From positions 1,200,501 to 1,264,500 of the forward strand of contig NZ_CP098360.1 in NCBI RefSeq assembly GCF_030388245.1: 64,000 bases of DNA. The letters are read 5' to 3'. The notes beneath the pieces are model-generated. The model saw nothing but the letters and a program-made list of their open reading frames with translations, did not search any database and had not been told where the DNA came from. A program made the position numbers and the translations under genes. The stretch is from Paracoccus sp. TOH. GTDB lineage: Bacteria > Pseudomonadota > Alphaproteobacteria > Rhodobacterales > Rhodobacteraceae. Below, in pieces: positions 45,228-53,922 of the stretch. How positions within the stretch are numbered: the stretch's first letter is position 1; each line of letters begins with the position of its first letter.

Positions 45228-46496
45228 ATGACCAGCCTGACCGACCGCAAGAACGCCGCCATCTCGCGCGGCGTGGGGATGACGACCCAGATCTATGCCG
45301 AGCGCGCCGAGAATGCCGAGATCTGGGACAAGGACGGCAACCGCTATATCGACTTCGCCGCCGGCATCGCCGTGGTCAATACCGGCCATCGCCATCCGCG
45401 GGTGATCGCGGCGGTCAAGGAACAGCTCGACCGCTTCACCCATACCTGCCACCAGGTCGTGCCCTATGAAAACTATGTCGCGCTGGCCGAGCGGCTGAAT
45501 GCGCTGGTCCCCGGCAAGGGTCCGAAGAAGACCGCCTTCTACACCACCGGCGCCGAGGCGGTGGAGAACGCGGTCAAGATCGCCCGCCACCATACCGGCC
45601 GCGCCGGGGTGGTGGCCTTTGCCGGCGGCTTCCACGGCCGCACCTTCATGGGCATGTCCCTGACCGGCAAGGTCCAGCCCTACAAGGCCGGGTTCGGGCC
45701 GATGATGAACGACATCTGGCACCTGCCGTTCCCGACCGCGCTGCACGGCGTCACGGCCGAGGACGCGCTGGCGGCGCTGGACCGGCTGTTCAAGGCCGAT
45801 ATCGACCCCTCGCGCGTCGCCGCGATCATCATCGAGCCGGTGCAGGGCGAAGGCGGCTTCTACGAGGCGCCCGCCGGCTTCATCCAGCGGCTGCGGCAGA
45901 TCTGCGACCAGTATTCGATCCTTTTGATCGCCGACGAGGTGCAGACCGGCTTCGCCCGCACCGGCAAGCTGTTCGCGATGGAGCATCACGGCGTGGCGGC
46001 CGACCTGACCGCCATGGCCAAGGGGCTGGGCGGCGGGCTGCCGATCAGCGCCGTCACCGGCCGGGCCGAGGTGATGGACAGTCCGGCGCCGGGCGGCCTT
46101 GGCGGCACCTATGCCGGCAATCCGCTGGCCGTCGCCGCCGCCCATGCCGTGCTGGACGTGATCGAGGAGGAAGGGCTTTGCGACCGCGCCACCCGTCTTG
46201 GCCAGCGGCTGAAGCAGCGCCTGGCCGGCATCGCGGACGGGGTGCCCGAGATCGCCGACATCCGCGGCCCGGGTTTCATGAACGCGGTCGAGTTCAACAT
46301 CGCCGGCAGCGACAAGCCCAATCCCGATTTCGCCAACCGCCTCCGCGAGGAGGCCTTGAAGCGCAAGCTGATCCTGCTGACCTGCGGTGTTTACGGCAAC
46401 GTGATCCGCTTCCTGGCGCCGCTGACCATCCCGGATGCGGTCTTCGACGAGGCGCTGGACATTCTCGAGGAATCGATTGGGGCCGCACGCGGCTGA
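45228..46496 (+). CDS. gabT: 4-aminobutyrate aminotransferase
   Basis: PLP-dependent class III aminotransferase transferring the amino group of GABA to 2-oxoglutarate, giving succinate semialdehyde for GabD. The 422-residue protein has FHGRTFMGMSLTGK, the EPVQGEGGFY segment, IADEVQTGFARTG and the PLP Lys265 in MAKGLGGGLPISAV; length and motifs match GabT, although argD-type or taurine/putrescine transaminases are related. It is single, with gabD 35 kb away in this window. Three dispersed repeat copies follow in the 268-bp gap before accA. Confidence 0.87.
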   Translation: MTSLTDRKNAAISRGVGMTTQIYAERAENAEIWDKDGNRYIDFAAGIAVVNTGHRHPRVIAAVKEQLDRFTHTCHQVVPYENYVALAERLNALVPGKGPKKTAFYTTGAEAVENAVKIARHHTGRAGVVAFAGGFHGRTFMGMSLTGKVQPYKAGFGPMMNDIWHLPFPTALHGVTAEDALAALDRLFKADIDPSRVAAIIIEPVQGEGGFYEAPAGFIQRLRQICDQYSILLIADEVQTGFARTGKLFAMEHHGVAADLTAMAKGLGGGLPISAVTGRAEVMDSPAPGGLGGTYAGNPLAVAAAHAVLDVIEEEGLCDRATRLGQRLKQRLAGIADGVPEIADIRGPGFMNAVEFNIAGSDKPNPDFANRLREEALKRKLILLTCGVYGNVIRFLAPLTIPDAVFDEALDILEESIGAARG

Positions 46497-46508
46497 ACCC
46501 GCGCTTCA

Positions 46509-46525
46509 CCGTTTCCCAAATACCC
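46509..46525 (-). repeat. Dispersed intergenic repeat, copy 4
   Basis: Minus strand reads GGGTATTTGGGAAACGG followed by TGAA (one A to G change). Flank CGAAC differs from other copies. It lies 12 bp after the gabT stop, antisense to gabT; on accA's strand it is 239 bp past the accA stop. Confidence 0.8.
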
Positions 46526-46555
46526 GTTCGACCGCGCCGGCGGGAAGCCTTGGCC

Positions 46556-46571
46556 GGGTATATGGAAACGG
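46556..46571 (+). repeat. Dispersed intergenic repeat, copy 5 (degenerate)
   Basis: Plus strand GGGTATATGGAAACGG, one base shorter and one substitution from the core. It is inverted relative to copy 4, 30 bp away. Confidence 0.65.
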
Positions 46572-46659
46572 AAAGAGCCGCCGCGCCAATCGCGGCCCGC
46601 CCGGCGCGTCTTCCTTGCCCCCAATTCTCATGCGGCGGCGCAGGCCAGCACCGTCGCAT

Positions 46660-46676
46660 GGGTATTTGGGAAACGG
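46660..46676 (+). repeat. Dispersed intergenic repeat, copy 6
   Basis: Plus strand GGGTATTTGGGAAACGG followed by TGAA, with the GTCGCAT 5' flank shared with copies 3 and 7. Sense to gabT, 163 bp past its stop. Confidence 0.8.
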
Positions 46677-46764
46677 TGAAGACGCGAAGGTCCGGCCCCG
46701 GAGGGGCGGTGTCGTGCGCTTTTCTTGTCGATCGAATGCCCGGGGCAAGGGCGCGCCGGACGCT

Positions 46765-47721
46765 CTAGCCCAGGGCCTTGGAGCCCATGTGCAGGAATTT
46801 CTGCCGGCGATCCTTGATCAGCTCGGCCGGTTTCTTGCCCTCGAGCTCGCCCAGCATGGCCGAGATCACCTCGCCCACGGCGGCGATGGCCTCGGCCGGG
46901 GCGCGCTGGGCGCCGCCCAGCGGTTCGGCGATGATGCGGTCGATCACCTCGAGCTTCTTCAGATCCTGCGCCGTCAGCTTCAGCGCATGGGCGGCCTCGC
47001 GCATCTTCTCGGCATCCTTCCACAGGATCGAGGCGCAGCCCTCGGGCGAGATCACCGAATAGATCGAATGTTCCAGCATGGCGATGCGGTTGGCGGTGGC
47101 GAAGGCCACGGCACCGCCCGAGCCGCCCTCGCCGATGATGACCGAGACCAGCGGCACGCCGATCTGCAGGCATTTCTCGGTCGAGCGGGCGATGGCCTCG
47201 GACTGGCCGCGTTCCTCGGCGCCCTTGCCGGGATAGGCGCCGGGCGTGTCGACCAGGGTGATCACCGGCAGGCGGAAGCGGTCGGCGATGTCCATCAGCC
47301 GGATCGCCTTGCGATAGCCCTCGGGACGGGCCATGCCGAAATTGTGGCTGATGCGCGACTTGGTGTCGTTGCCCTTTTCATGGCCGATGACCACGCAGGG
47401 CTTGTCGTGGAAGCGGGCGAGTCCGCCCATGACCGCGTGATCCTCGCCGAAGGCGCGGTCGCCGGCCAGCGGCGTGTATTCGGTAAAGAGCTGGCCGATG
47501 TAATCCCTGCAATGCGGCCGTTCGGGATGGCGGGCCACCTGTGTCTTGCGCCAGGGATCGAGCTGCTTGTAGAGGTCGCGCAGCATGTCCTCGGCCTTCT
47601 TGTCGAGGGCGGCGGCCTCTTTTTCCAGATCGACGCCCTCGCCCTTGCTTGCCAGGACGCGCAGTTCCTCGGCCTTGCCTTCAAGATCGGCAAGGGGTTT
47701 CTCGAACTCCAGGTAAGTCAT
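46765..47721 (-). CDS. accA: Acetyl-CoA carboxylase carboxyltransferase alpha subunit
   Basis: Transfers the carboxyl group from biotin-BCCP to acetyl-CoA with AccD, giving malonyl-CoA for fatty acid synthesis. The 318-residue protein has the N-terminal helix [33 protein letters not shown], the [17 protein letters not shown] loop and [11 protein letters not shown], all canonical for AccA. It lies 68 bp after moaE on the same strand and may be transcribed with pgsA-moaD-moaE or from its own promoter; TTGCAA-17 bp-CATATA upstream on the minus strand is a weak candidate. Confidence 0.97.
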   Translation of the reverse strand: MTYLEFEKPLADLEGKAEELRVLASKGEGVDLEKEAAALDKKAEDMLRDLYKQLDPWRKTQVARHPERPHCRDYIGQLFTEYTPLAGDRAFGEDHAVMGGLARFHDKPCVVIGHEKGNDTKSRISHNFGMARPEGYRKAIRLMDIADRFRLPVITLVDTPGAYPGKGAEERGQSEAIARSTEKCLQIGVPLVSVIIGEGGSGGAVAFATANRIAMLEHSIYSVISPEGCASILWKDAEKMREAAHALKLTAQDLKKLEVIDRIIAEPLGGAQRAPAEAIAAVGEVISAMLGELEGKKPAELIKDRRQKFLHMGSKALG

Positions 47722-47789
47722 GCAGGGCTCCGCGCTGTCATCCGGTCGGGTTGCGGTCTATATGCTTGCCCGGGGTCCGGATTGCAATG

Positions 47790-48230
47790 TCAGCCTTGCC
47801 ACCGGGCCAGCGACTTCTCGTCCTCGTCCCGGGCCTCGACCCAGGCGCCGGCGCCATCGGGGCCGATCTCGCGCTTCCAGAACGGCGCGCGGGATTTCAG
47901 CCAGTCCATCAGGTATTCCGCCGCCGCGAAGGCGGCGCCACGATGCCGGGCGGCGGTCGCGACCATCATGATCGGCTCGCCCACCGCCAGCCGGCCATGG
48001 CGATGCAGGATGCGCCAGTCGCCGAGATCGAAGCGGCGCGCGGCTTCCTCGCCATAGGCCTGCAGGGCCTTTTCGGTCATGCCGGGATAGTGTTCGATCT
48101 CCAGCGCCACCAGCCGGCCGCCTTCGTCGCGCACCAGGCCCGAGAAGGTGACGATCGCCCCGGCGCCGGCGCCGAAGCCGGCCAGCTCGGCGGCAAGGTC
48201 GAAAGGTTCGGTCTGGACGCGGGCGGACAT
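47790..48230 (-). CDS. moaE: Molybdopterin synthase catalytic subunit
   Basis: Inserts the dithiolene sulfurs into precursor Z (cPMP) using thiocarboxylated MoaD. The 146-residue protein has GAIVTFSGLVRDE, EHYPGMTEKAL, and the active-site RAPFWKREI with the catalytic Lys; all typical MoaE. It follows moaD after a 3-bp gap in the pgsA-moaD-moaE run. The family length (about 150) fits. Confidence 0.95.
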   Translation of the reverse strand: MSARVQTEPFDLAAELAGFGAGAGAIVTFSGLVRDEGGRLVALEIEHYPGMTEKALQAYGEEAARRFDLGDWRILHRHGRLAVGEPIMMVATAARHRGAAFAAAEYLMDWLKSRAPFWKREIGPDGAGAWVEARDEDEKSLARWQG

Positions 48231-48233
48231 GGA

Positions 48234-48485
48234 TCAGCCCCCGGTCATCGGCGGGAAGAAGGCGACCTCGCGCGCGCCGGCCAGCGGCGCGTCCAGGTCG
48301 GCCAGTTCCTGATCCACGGCGACGCGCACCGCGGCGAGGTCGGCCAGTGCCGCCGCGTGCCACTGGTCCATGCCGGCCAGTTCGGCGACCAGCTCGCGCA
48401 CGGTCGCGGCCTCGGTCTCGATGCTTTCGCGGGGCTGGCCGACGCGCTCGCGCAGCCAGGCGAACCAGAGCACGTCAAGCGGCAT
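48234..48485 (-). CDS. moaD: Molybdopterin synthase sulfur carrier subunit
   Basis: An 83-residue ubiquitin-like protein ending in the required Gly-Gly (PPMTGG), which is thiocarboxylated and donates sulfur to molybdopterin. It has the YFA(W)LRE pattern WFAWLRERVG near the N-terminus. The start overlaps the end of pgsA by 11 bp, and moaE follows after 3 bp. Confidence 0.95.
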   Translation of the reverse strand: MPLDVLWFAWLRERVGQPRESIETEAATVRELVAELAGMDQWHAAALADLAAVRVAVDQELADLDAPLAGAREVAFFPPMTGG

Positions 48486-49104
48486 GGTCGTCCCTCAGAT
48501 AGGGCCGGGCCTTGGCGAAATAGTCCCAGCCGGTGATGGCGGTCAGCACCGCGGCAAGCCAGATCAGCAGCAGCCCGAACTGTGTCGCCAGGTCCGACCA
48601 GCTGTCGGACCAGGGCAGGCTGGTCTCGCCCACCAGCGGCGGGTGGCCGGTCTCGTAATAGTTCAGCCCGGTGCCGAGGAACAGCACGGCGATGGCGACC
48701 ATCTGCGCGGTGGTCTTCCACTTGGCCAGCTTCGTGACCTTCAGGAGCCGCGACTGGTCGCCCAGGAACTCCCGCAGGCCCGAGACGAAGACCTCGCGGA
48801 ACAGGATCACCGTCGAGGGCAGGATCAGCCAGGGGTTCATGCCGGAATAGCCGGTGATGACCACGACGGCGATGATCACCATGGCCTTGTCGGCGATCGG
48901 GTCCATGGCGGCGCCGAATCGGCTTTCCTGCCCCCAGGCGCGGGCGAGGTAACCGTCGAACCAATCCGTGATGGCGGCGACCAGAAACAGCGCCAGCGCC
49001 GCGAAATCGGCAAAGGGCCGGGTGAGGAAGAAGAACATCAGCGGCACCAGCGGCGCGGCCGCAAGTCGCAGAACGGTCAGGATATTGGGCAAGGTCCAGC
49101 GCAT
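48475..49104 (-). CDS. pgsA: CDP-diacylglycerol-glycerol-3-phosphate 3-phosphatidyltransferase
   Basis: Makes phosphatidylglycerol phosphate, the committed step to acidic phospholipids. A 209-residue membrane protein with the CDP-alcohol phosphatidyltransferase motif DG-x2-AR-x8-G-x3-D-x3-D starting within DWFDGYLARAW and the opening MRWTLPNILTVLRL. In many proteobacteria pgsA sits next to uvrC; here both are on the minus strand but are separated by zinT on the plus strand. It overlaps moaD by 11 bp. Confidence 0.95.
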   Translation of the reverse strand: MRWTLPNILTVLRLAAAPLVPLMFFFLTRPFADFAALALFLVAAITDWFDGYLARAWGQESRFGAAMDPIADKAMVIIAVVVITGYSGMNPWLILPSTVILFREVFVSGLREFLGDQSRLLKVTKLAKWKTTAQMVAIAVLFLGTGLNYYETGHPPLVGETSLPWSDSWSDLATQFGLLLIWLAAVLTAITGWDYFAKARPYLRDDHAA

Positions 49105-49215
49105 GGGGGCAATCTAGGCGCTTGTGCGCGCCGGGGGAAGGGGGCGCGGCGCCAAGACGGACCGCCGGCCGGAAAGGCGCTTGCCATGGCGCCGGCGGTC
49201 GGATAGGGAATTTAT

Positions 49216-49233
49216 GAAATGTAATAACATTAC
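49216..49233 (+). promoter_or_regulatory. Zur-type operator upstream of zinT
   Basis: GAAATGTAATAACATTAC is a near-palindrome matching the alphaproteobacterial Zur box pattern (GNAATGTTATAACATTNC-like). It begins 31 bp before the zinT start (49264), suited to zinc-dependent repression of zinT. No zur gene lies in this window. Confidence 0.75.
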
Positions 49234-49263
49234 CAATTGGCAAACTGGAAAGGTGCAGGACAC

Positions 49264-49938
49264 ATGCCAGGAAAGACGATCAGACATATCGGCGCGCTGC
49301 TGGCGGCGGCGCTGCTGCTTACCGCCGGGCAAGCGGCGGCGCAGGGGAATGCGGGCGGCGATCACGCGCATGACCATGGCCACGACCATGCCCACGCGCA
49401 TGACGATGCGATCGACAAGGGCCATTTCGAGGATGCCCAGATCCGCGCCCGCGCGCTGTCCGACTGGGAGGGCGACTGGCAGTCGGTCTATCCGCTGCTG
49501 ACGGACGGCACGCTGGGTCCGGTGATGGCCCACAAGGCCGAGCATGGCGGGAAAAGCGCCGAAGACTATCGCGCCTATTACGAGACCGGCTACAAGACCG
49601 ACGTGGACCGCATCACCATCAAGGGTGACAGCGTGACCTTCCACCGCGGCGGCGAGGCGGTTCGGGGGCGCTATGCCGGCGACGGGCACGAGATCCTGAC
49701 CTATAAGGCCGGCAATCGCGGCGTGCGCTACGTCTTCAGCAAGGTCGGGGGCGAGGAGGCGGCGCCGCGGTTCATCCAGTTCAGCGATCACGCCATCGCG
49801 CCGGTCAAGGCCGGGCATTATCACCTCTACTGGGGGGACGACCGCGTGGCCCTGTTGAAAGAGGTCAGCAATTGGCCGACCTATTATCCTTCGGCGCTGA
49901 GCAAGCAGCAGATCGTCGCGGAGATGCTGGCGCATTGA
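49264..49938 (+). CDS. zinT: ZinT family periplasmic zinc-binding protein
   Basis: Periplasmic protein that binds zinc (or cadmium) and helps ZnuABC-type uptake under zinc starvation. A 224-residue precursor: signal peptide to about residue 26 (AGQAAA|QG), a His-rich segment (HAHDHGHDHAHAHDD, about 33-47), then the ZinT calycin domain with LSDWEGDWQSVYP, the YYETGYKTD segment and C-terminal HYHLYWGDD carrying the metal-binding His residues. A Zur-type box lies just upstream. The start is taken at ATG 49264. It sits between pgsA and uvrC on the opposite strand. Confidence 0.94.
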   Translation: MPGKTIRHIGALLAAALLLTAGQAAAQGNAGGDHAHDHGHDHAHAHDDAIDKGHFEDAQIRARALSDWEGDWQSVYPLLTDGTLGPVMAHKAEHGGKSAEDYRAYYETGYKTDVDRITIKGDSVTFHRGGEAVRGRYAGDGHEILTYKAGNRGVRYVFSKVGGEEAAPRFIQFSDHAIAPVKAGHYHLYWGDDRVALLKEVSNWPTYYPSALSKQQIVAEMLAH

Positions 49939-49971
49939 CATCGGGACGCAAGGGCGGTCCCGGCGCCGCCC

Positions 49972-51843
49972 CTATCCCTTGTGGAAATGGTCCAGGATCT
50001 TCTGCGCCATGGATTCGCTGATGCCCTCGACCGCGACCAGATCGGCAAGCCCGGCGCGGCTGACCGCCTTGGCGCTGCCGAAATGCTGGAGCAGCGCCCG
50101 CTTGCGGGCCGCACCGATGCCCGCGATCTCGTCCAGCGGATTCGCCATCGTGGCCTTGGCCCGCTTGGCGCGGTGGGTGCCGATGGCCCAGCGATGCGCC
50201 TCGTCGCGCAGGCGCTGGACGAAATACAGCACCGGGTCGTTCATGCGCAGCGCGAAGGGCCGCTGGCCGTGGCGGTGGAATTCTTCCTTGCCGTGGTCGC
50301 GGTCCTCGCCCTTGGCGACGCCGATCATCGGGATGTCCTCGACCCCCATGTCCGCCATGATCTGATGCACCGCCGAAACCTGCCCGGCGCCGCCGTCGAT
50401 CAGCAAAAGGTCGGGCCAGATGTCGGTCTGGCGGTCTGGATCCTCTTTCAGCAGGCGCGAGAAGCGGCGGGTCAGCACCTCTTTCATCATGCCGAAATCG
50501 TCGCCGGGGGTGATCTCGGTGCCCTTGATGTTGAACTTGCGATACTGGCTCTTGATCCAGCCCTCCGGGCCGGCGACGACCATGCCGCCCACGGCATTGG
50601 TGCCCTGGATGTGGCTGTTGTCATAGATCTCGATGCGCTGCGGCACGGCGGGCAGGTCGAAGGCCTCGGTCAGCCCCTCCAGCAGCCGCTGCTGCGCGGC
50701 GCTTTCCGACATGCGGCGGGCCAGGCTCTCGCGGGCGTTGCGCAGGGCGTTTTCCACCAACTCGGCCTTTTCGCCGCGCTGCGGGACACCAAGCGCGACC
50801 TTGCGCCCGGCCTTTTCCGACAGCGCCTCGGTCATCAGGTCGGGATCCTCGATGCCATGCGACAGCAGGATCAGCCGCGGCGGCACCTTGCCGTCGTAGA
50901 ACTGCGCCAGGAAGGCCTGCATCACCTCGTCGGCCGATTCCACGCCGTTCAGCCGGGGATAGAAGTCGCGGTTGCCCCAGCTTTGATTGCCGCGGATGAA
51001 GAAGACCTGCACGCAGGCCTGCCCGCCCTCCATGTGCAGCGCGATCACGTCGGCTTCGGGCACACCGCGCGGGTTGATGGCCTGCACCGCTTGCACGGCG
51101 GTCAGCGCCTTGATGCGGTCGCGCAAGGCGGCGGCGCGTTCGTACTCCATCGCCTCGGCAGCCTCGGCCATCTCGCGCGCCAGGTCGGCCTGGATGCGGG
51201 TGGTCTTGCCCTGCAGGAACAGTTCGGCATCGGCGACCAGGCCGTTATATTCCTCCAGCCCGATGCGGCCGACGCAGGGCGCGCTGCAGCGCTTGATCTG
51301 GTAAAGCAGGCAGGGCCGGGTGCGGCTGGAGAAGGTGGCATCGGTGCAGCTGCGCAGCAGGAACACCCGCTGCAGCTGGTTCAGCGTCCGGTTCACCGCC
51401 CCGGCGCTGGCGAAGGGGCCGTAATAGTCGCCCTTTTCCGCCTTGGCGCCGCGATGCTTCTTGATCTGCGCGAAGGGATGCGACTTGGCGACCAGAATAT
51501 TCGGGAAGGACTTGTCGTCGCGCAACAGCACGTTGTAGCGCGGCTTCAACTGCTTGATCAGGTTCTGTTCCAGCAGCAGCGCCTCGGTCTCGGTGCGCGT
51601 GGTTAGGAACATCATCGAGCAGGTCTCGCGGATCATCCGGGCGATGCGCGCCGAATGCCCGCTGCCGCGCGCATAGTTCGAGACCCTGGCCCGGAGGTTC
51701 CGCGCCTTGCCGACGTAAAGCACCGCCCCCTGCGCATCCAGCATCCGATAGACCCCCGGCGAGCCGTCGAGCGTCCGCAGATAATCCTGGATCAGCGTCT
51801 GGCCGGTCTTTTCCGGCCGCTTTTCTGGGGTGGAATCGGTCAT
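49972..51843 (-). CDS. uvrC: Excinuclease ABC subunit C
   Basis: Nuclease of nucleotide excision repair that cuts both sides of the UvrB-DNA complex. The 623-residue protein has an N-terminal GIY-YIG domain ([26 protein letters not shown]), a UVR motif in the middle ([20 protein letters not shown]), an RNase H-like domain ([12 protein letters not shown]) and two C-terminal HhH motifs ([18 protein letters not shown], ...[12 protein letters not shown]). Monocistronic. A possible SOS-box-like sequence and a perfect DnaA-box nonamer lie in the 300-bp upstream gap. Confidence 0.97.
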   Translation of the reverse strand: MTDSTPEKRPEKTGQTLIQDYLRTLDGSPGVYRMLDAQGAVLYVGKARNLRARVSNYARGSGHSARIARMIRETCSMMFLTTRTETEALLLEQNLIKQLKPRYNVLLRDDKSFPNILVAKSHPFAQIKKHRGAKAEKGDYYGPFASAGAVNRTLNQLQRVFLLRSCTDATFSSRTRPCLLYQIKRCSAPCVGRIGLEEYNGLVADAELFLQGKTTRIQADLAREMAEAAEAMEYERAAALRDRIKALTAVQAVQAINPRGVPEADVIALHMEGGQACVQVFFIRGNQSWGNRDFYPRLNGVESADEVMQAFLAQFYDGKVPPRLILLSHGIEDPDLMTEALSEKAGRKVALGVPQRGEKAELVENALRNARESLARRMSESAAQQRLLEGLTEAFDLPAVPQRIEIYDNSHIQGTNAVGGMVVAGPEGWIKSQYRKFNIKGTEITPGDDFGMMKEVLTRRFSRLLKEDPDRQTDIWPDLLLIDGGAGQVSAVHQIMADMGVEDIPMIGVAKGEDRDHGKEEFHRHGQRPFALRMNDPVLYFVQRLRDEAHRWAIGTHRAKRAKATMANPLDEIAGIGAARKRALLQHFGSAKAVSRAGLADLVAVEGISESMAQKILDHFHKG

Positions 51844-52143
51844 GCTGTTAACGAAATGATTCTCGGCCTCGGCTGCAAGTTCCAGTGACGAAGATCAAGC
51901 TGAATCCTGTCCACGGAATCTGTGGATAACTCTGTGAATCAGCTTGGGAGCAACACGCGTTCAATAAGCGTTTCTTGGGGTTTCGTCGATCTGATTAAAA
52001 TTCAGGCAATTCTGCAGGGCGCTGATTTGGAAGGATATTTTTTCTCTGCCATACAATCCACTGAATTTCTTGCCAGAATCGTGAAGGAAGGGTGAAGGCT
52101 ATCCAAAAGGTGGACAACTTGCCGCGGCGGCAGCCCTTGGCGC
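51844..52143. other. 300-bp intergenic region upstream of uvrC
   Basis: No gene is supported; it is AT-rich relative to its surroundings. It contains a perfect DnaA-box nonamer (TGTGGATAA at 51921-51929) and GTTCAATAAGCGTTT (51959-51973), one mismatch from the alphaproteobacterial SOS box GTTC-N7-GTTC, which would fit control of uvrC (start 51843). Both are pattern matches only. Confidence 0.45.
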
Positions 52144-52914
52144 CTATTCCACCCCCAGCACGTCGGGCGTGCGCCAGGCCAGATGCTGGCCGCCATCGAC
52201 GCAGATCAGCTGGCCGGTGACCGAGGGCGCGTCCAGCAGATAGCCCAGGGCGGCGCAGACATCCTCGGGGCCGGCGCCGCGCTGCAGGATGGTGGCGGCG
52301 CGCTGGTTGGCGAAATGGCTGTCGGACTGGCGCAGCCCCTGCACGGTCGGGCCGGGGCCGATGGCATTGACGCGGATATCCGGCGCCAGGGCCTGGGCCG
52401 TGGTCCGGGTCAGCCACCACAGCCCGGCCTTGGCCACGGAATAGGTCATGAATTCCGGGGTCGGCTTCAGCACCCGTTGGTCGATCATGTTGACGATCAA
52501 CCCCTGCGCCAGCGGCTCGGCGCTGCTGTGATCGGCCTTGGGGGCCTGGGCGGCGAAGCCTTGGGTCAGGATGAAGGGCGCCTGCAGGTTCGAGCCGATA
52601 TGCCGGCCCCAGCTTTGCCGGCTGGCGGTGCGGATATTGTCGTATTCGAAGATCGAGGCGTTGTTCACCAGCACCGTCAGCGGTCCCAGCGCGGCCTGGG
52701 CGCGCGGCACCAGCGTTTCGGTCTGGTCGGGGTCCAGCAGGTCGGCATGCAGGATCTCGACCCCGACGCCAAGCGCGCGGATCTCGGCGGCGGTGGCCCG
52801 GGCCTCCTCGGCCGAGGCGTGGTAATGCAGGGCGATGTCGTGGCCGCGCCGGGCCAGGTAAAGCGCCATGGCCTTGCCCAGCCGGCGGGCGCCGCCGGTG
52901 ATCAGCGCGGTCAC
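52144..52914 (-). CDS. Short-chain dehydrogenase/reductase
   Basis: A 256-residue classical SDR: NAD(P) motif TGGARRLG (residues 6-13), LVNNASIFEYD and catalytic YSVAK, then the INGPGPTVQ-type proline region. Position and sequence resemble FolM/pteridine-reductase-like SDRs (alternative dihydropteridine reductase), but the substrate cannot be read. It starts with GTG at 52914, which overlaps a 21-codon ORF stop (GTGA). That ORF in turn overlaps a 36-codon ORF, which overlaps the S49 peptidase gene. Confidence 0.87.
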   Translation of the reverse strand: MTALITGGARRLGKAMALYLARRGHDIALHYHASAEEARATAAEIRALGVGVEILHADLLDPDQTETLVPRAQAALGPLTVLVNNASIFEYDNIRTASRQSWGRHIGSNLQAPFILTQGFAAQAPKADHSSAEPLAQGLIVNMIDQRVLKPTPEFMTYSVAKAGLWWLTRTTAQALAPDIRVNAIGPGPTVQGLRQSDSHFANQRAATILQRGAGPEDVCAALGYLLDAPSVTGQLICVDGGQHLAWRTPDVLGVE

Positions 52915-52976
52915 GGCCTTGCGCTCCGGTCCAGGTCCGCGGGCCAGGCGGGAAGCGGGGCGAGATCCTTGGTCAT
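52911..52976 (-). CDS. 21-codon ORF coupling to SDR (uncertain)
   Basis: Reads MTKDLAPLPAWPADLDRSAR plus a final Pro, then TGA. Its ATG overlaps the stop of the 36-residue gene (ATGA) and its TGA overlaps the SDR GTG start (GTGA), so ribosomes could pass from gene to gene. No strong ribosome binding site is seen. It may be a translated coupling peptide or only the natural result of a close gap; no function is claimed. Confidence 0.35.
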   Translation of the reverse strand: MTKDLAPLPAWPADLDRSARP

Positions 52977-53083
52977 TTATGCGGCAATCCCAGGATGCGG
53001 GCGATGATCCGGCGCACGCCCGGCCCGGCGGCCAGCGCCAGCGCCACGATGATGAGCAGGCAGAGAAGCACGGTCTTGATCAT
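52973..53083 (-). CDS. 36-residue predicted membrane miniprotein
   Basis: Encodes M-I-K-T followed by a strongly hydrophobic helix (VLLCLLIIVALALAAG, residues 5-20) and a basic C-terminus (GVRRIIARILGLPHK). Its ATG overlaps the stop of the S49 peptidase gene as ATGA, and its own stop overlaps the next ATG. The single span plus positively charged end is a typical small-membrane-protein layout. Not identified as a named family; translation is supported by the coupling but not proven. Confidence 0.55.
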   Translation of the reverse strand: MIKTVLLCLLIIVALALAAGPGVRRIIARILGLPHK

Positions 53084-53883
53084 CCGCGGCCCGCCCCGAA
53101 GCGCGAGAACGCCGCGCGCTCTTCGACCGAGCCCAGCAGCTCATCCGCCGAAAGACCGAAGCGCCGCAGCAGCGGCACGCGCTGGCCATAAGTCAGGAAG
53201 CGGATCTTCTCGCCGTAAAGCTCGCGCATCTTCGGCACCAGATGGGCGATGCCGTCGGCCAGCCCCAGTTCGACCGCCTCGCGGCCGGTCCAGATCTCGC
53301 CGGTGAACAGGTCGCGATCCTCGGCCAGGCGGTTGCCGCGGCGGGCGCGCACCTGCTCCTTGAAAGCCTCGTGGATCGGACCCAGCAGCCGGTTCAGCCG
53401 CTCCACATCCTCGGGCGTCTGGGGGCGGAACGGGTCCAGCATCGACTTCGAGCGGCCGGCGGTATGCACGCGCCGCTCGATGCCGTGGCGCTGGATCAGC
53501 TCGACGAAGCCGAAGCCCGAGGAGATCACCCCGATCGAGCCCAGGACCGAGCTGGCATCGGCCCAGATGTGATCGGCGCTGCAGGCCAGCCAGTAGCCGC
53601 CCGAGGCCGCCACATCCTCGACGAAGGCGTGAACGGGCACGTCATGCTCCTCGGACAGGCGGCGCAGGCGGGCGCCGATCAGGCTGGACTGCACCGGAGA
53701 GCCGCCGGGAGAGTTCAGCGCCAGCGCGACCGCCAGCGGCTTGCGGCGCTTGAAGGCGCGTTCCAGCAGCGGTGCCAGCGCGGCATCGGACAGGCCGGGC
53801 CCGCCGCGGCCGGCGACCCCGATGGCGCCTTGCAGGCGCAGGACGGCGACAGTGGCCGGGCGGTTCAGGAAAGGAATTCTCAT
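53080..53883 (-). CDS. S49 family (SppA/SohB-like) serine peptidase
   Basis: A 267-residue S49 peptidase, a single-domain SohB/SppA-like form. The nucleophile Ser is in the VAASGGYWLA segment (about 95) and the general-base Lys in the RSKSMLDPF segment (about 148), with LNSPGGSPVQSS in between the strands, all S49 signatures. No N-terminal membrane anchor is obvious, unlike SppA. S49 enzymes degrade signal peptides in the membrane. The start is ATG 53883 (a GTG 6 nt upstream is possible). It heads the overlapping run with the 36-residue miniprotein. Confidence 0.9.
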   Translation of the reverse strand: MRIPFLNRPATVAVLRLQGAIGVAGRGGPGLSDAALAPLLERAFKRRKPLAVALALNSPGGSPVQSSLIGARLRRLSEEHDVPVHAFVEDVAASGGYWLACSADHIWADASSVLGSIGVISSGFGFVELIQRHGIERRVHTAGRSKSMLDPFRPQTPEDVERLNRLLGPIHEAFKEQVRARRGNRLAEDRDLFTGEIWTGREAVELGLADGIAHLVPKMRELYGEKIRFLTYGQRVPLLRRFGLSADELLGSVEERAAFSRFGAGRG

Positions 53884-53922
53884 GGACACCAGATAAGGTT
53901 GTGGCGGCGCGGCGGCAAGCGC

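Noticed and set aside
51901..51960. Replication origin suggested by the DnaA box upstream of uvrC
   Set aside because: Only one perfect nonamer and no cluster of boxes or origin-linked genes such as dnaA, hemE or parAB are visible.
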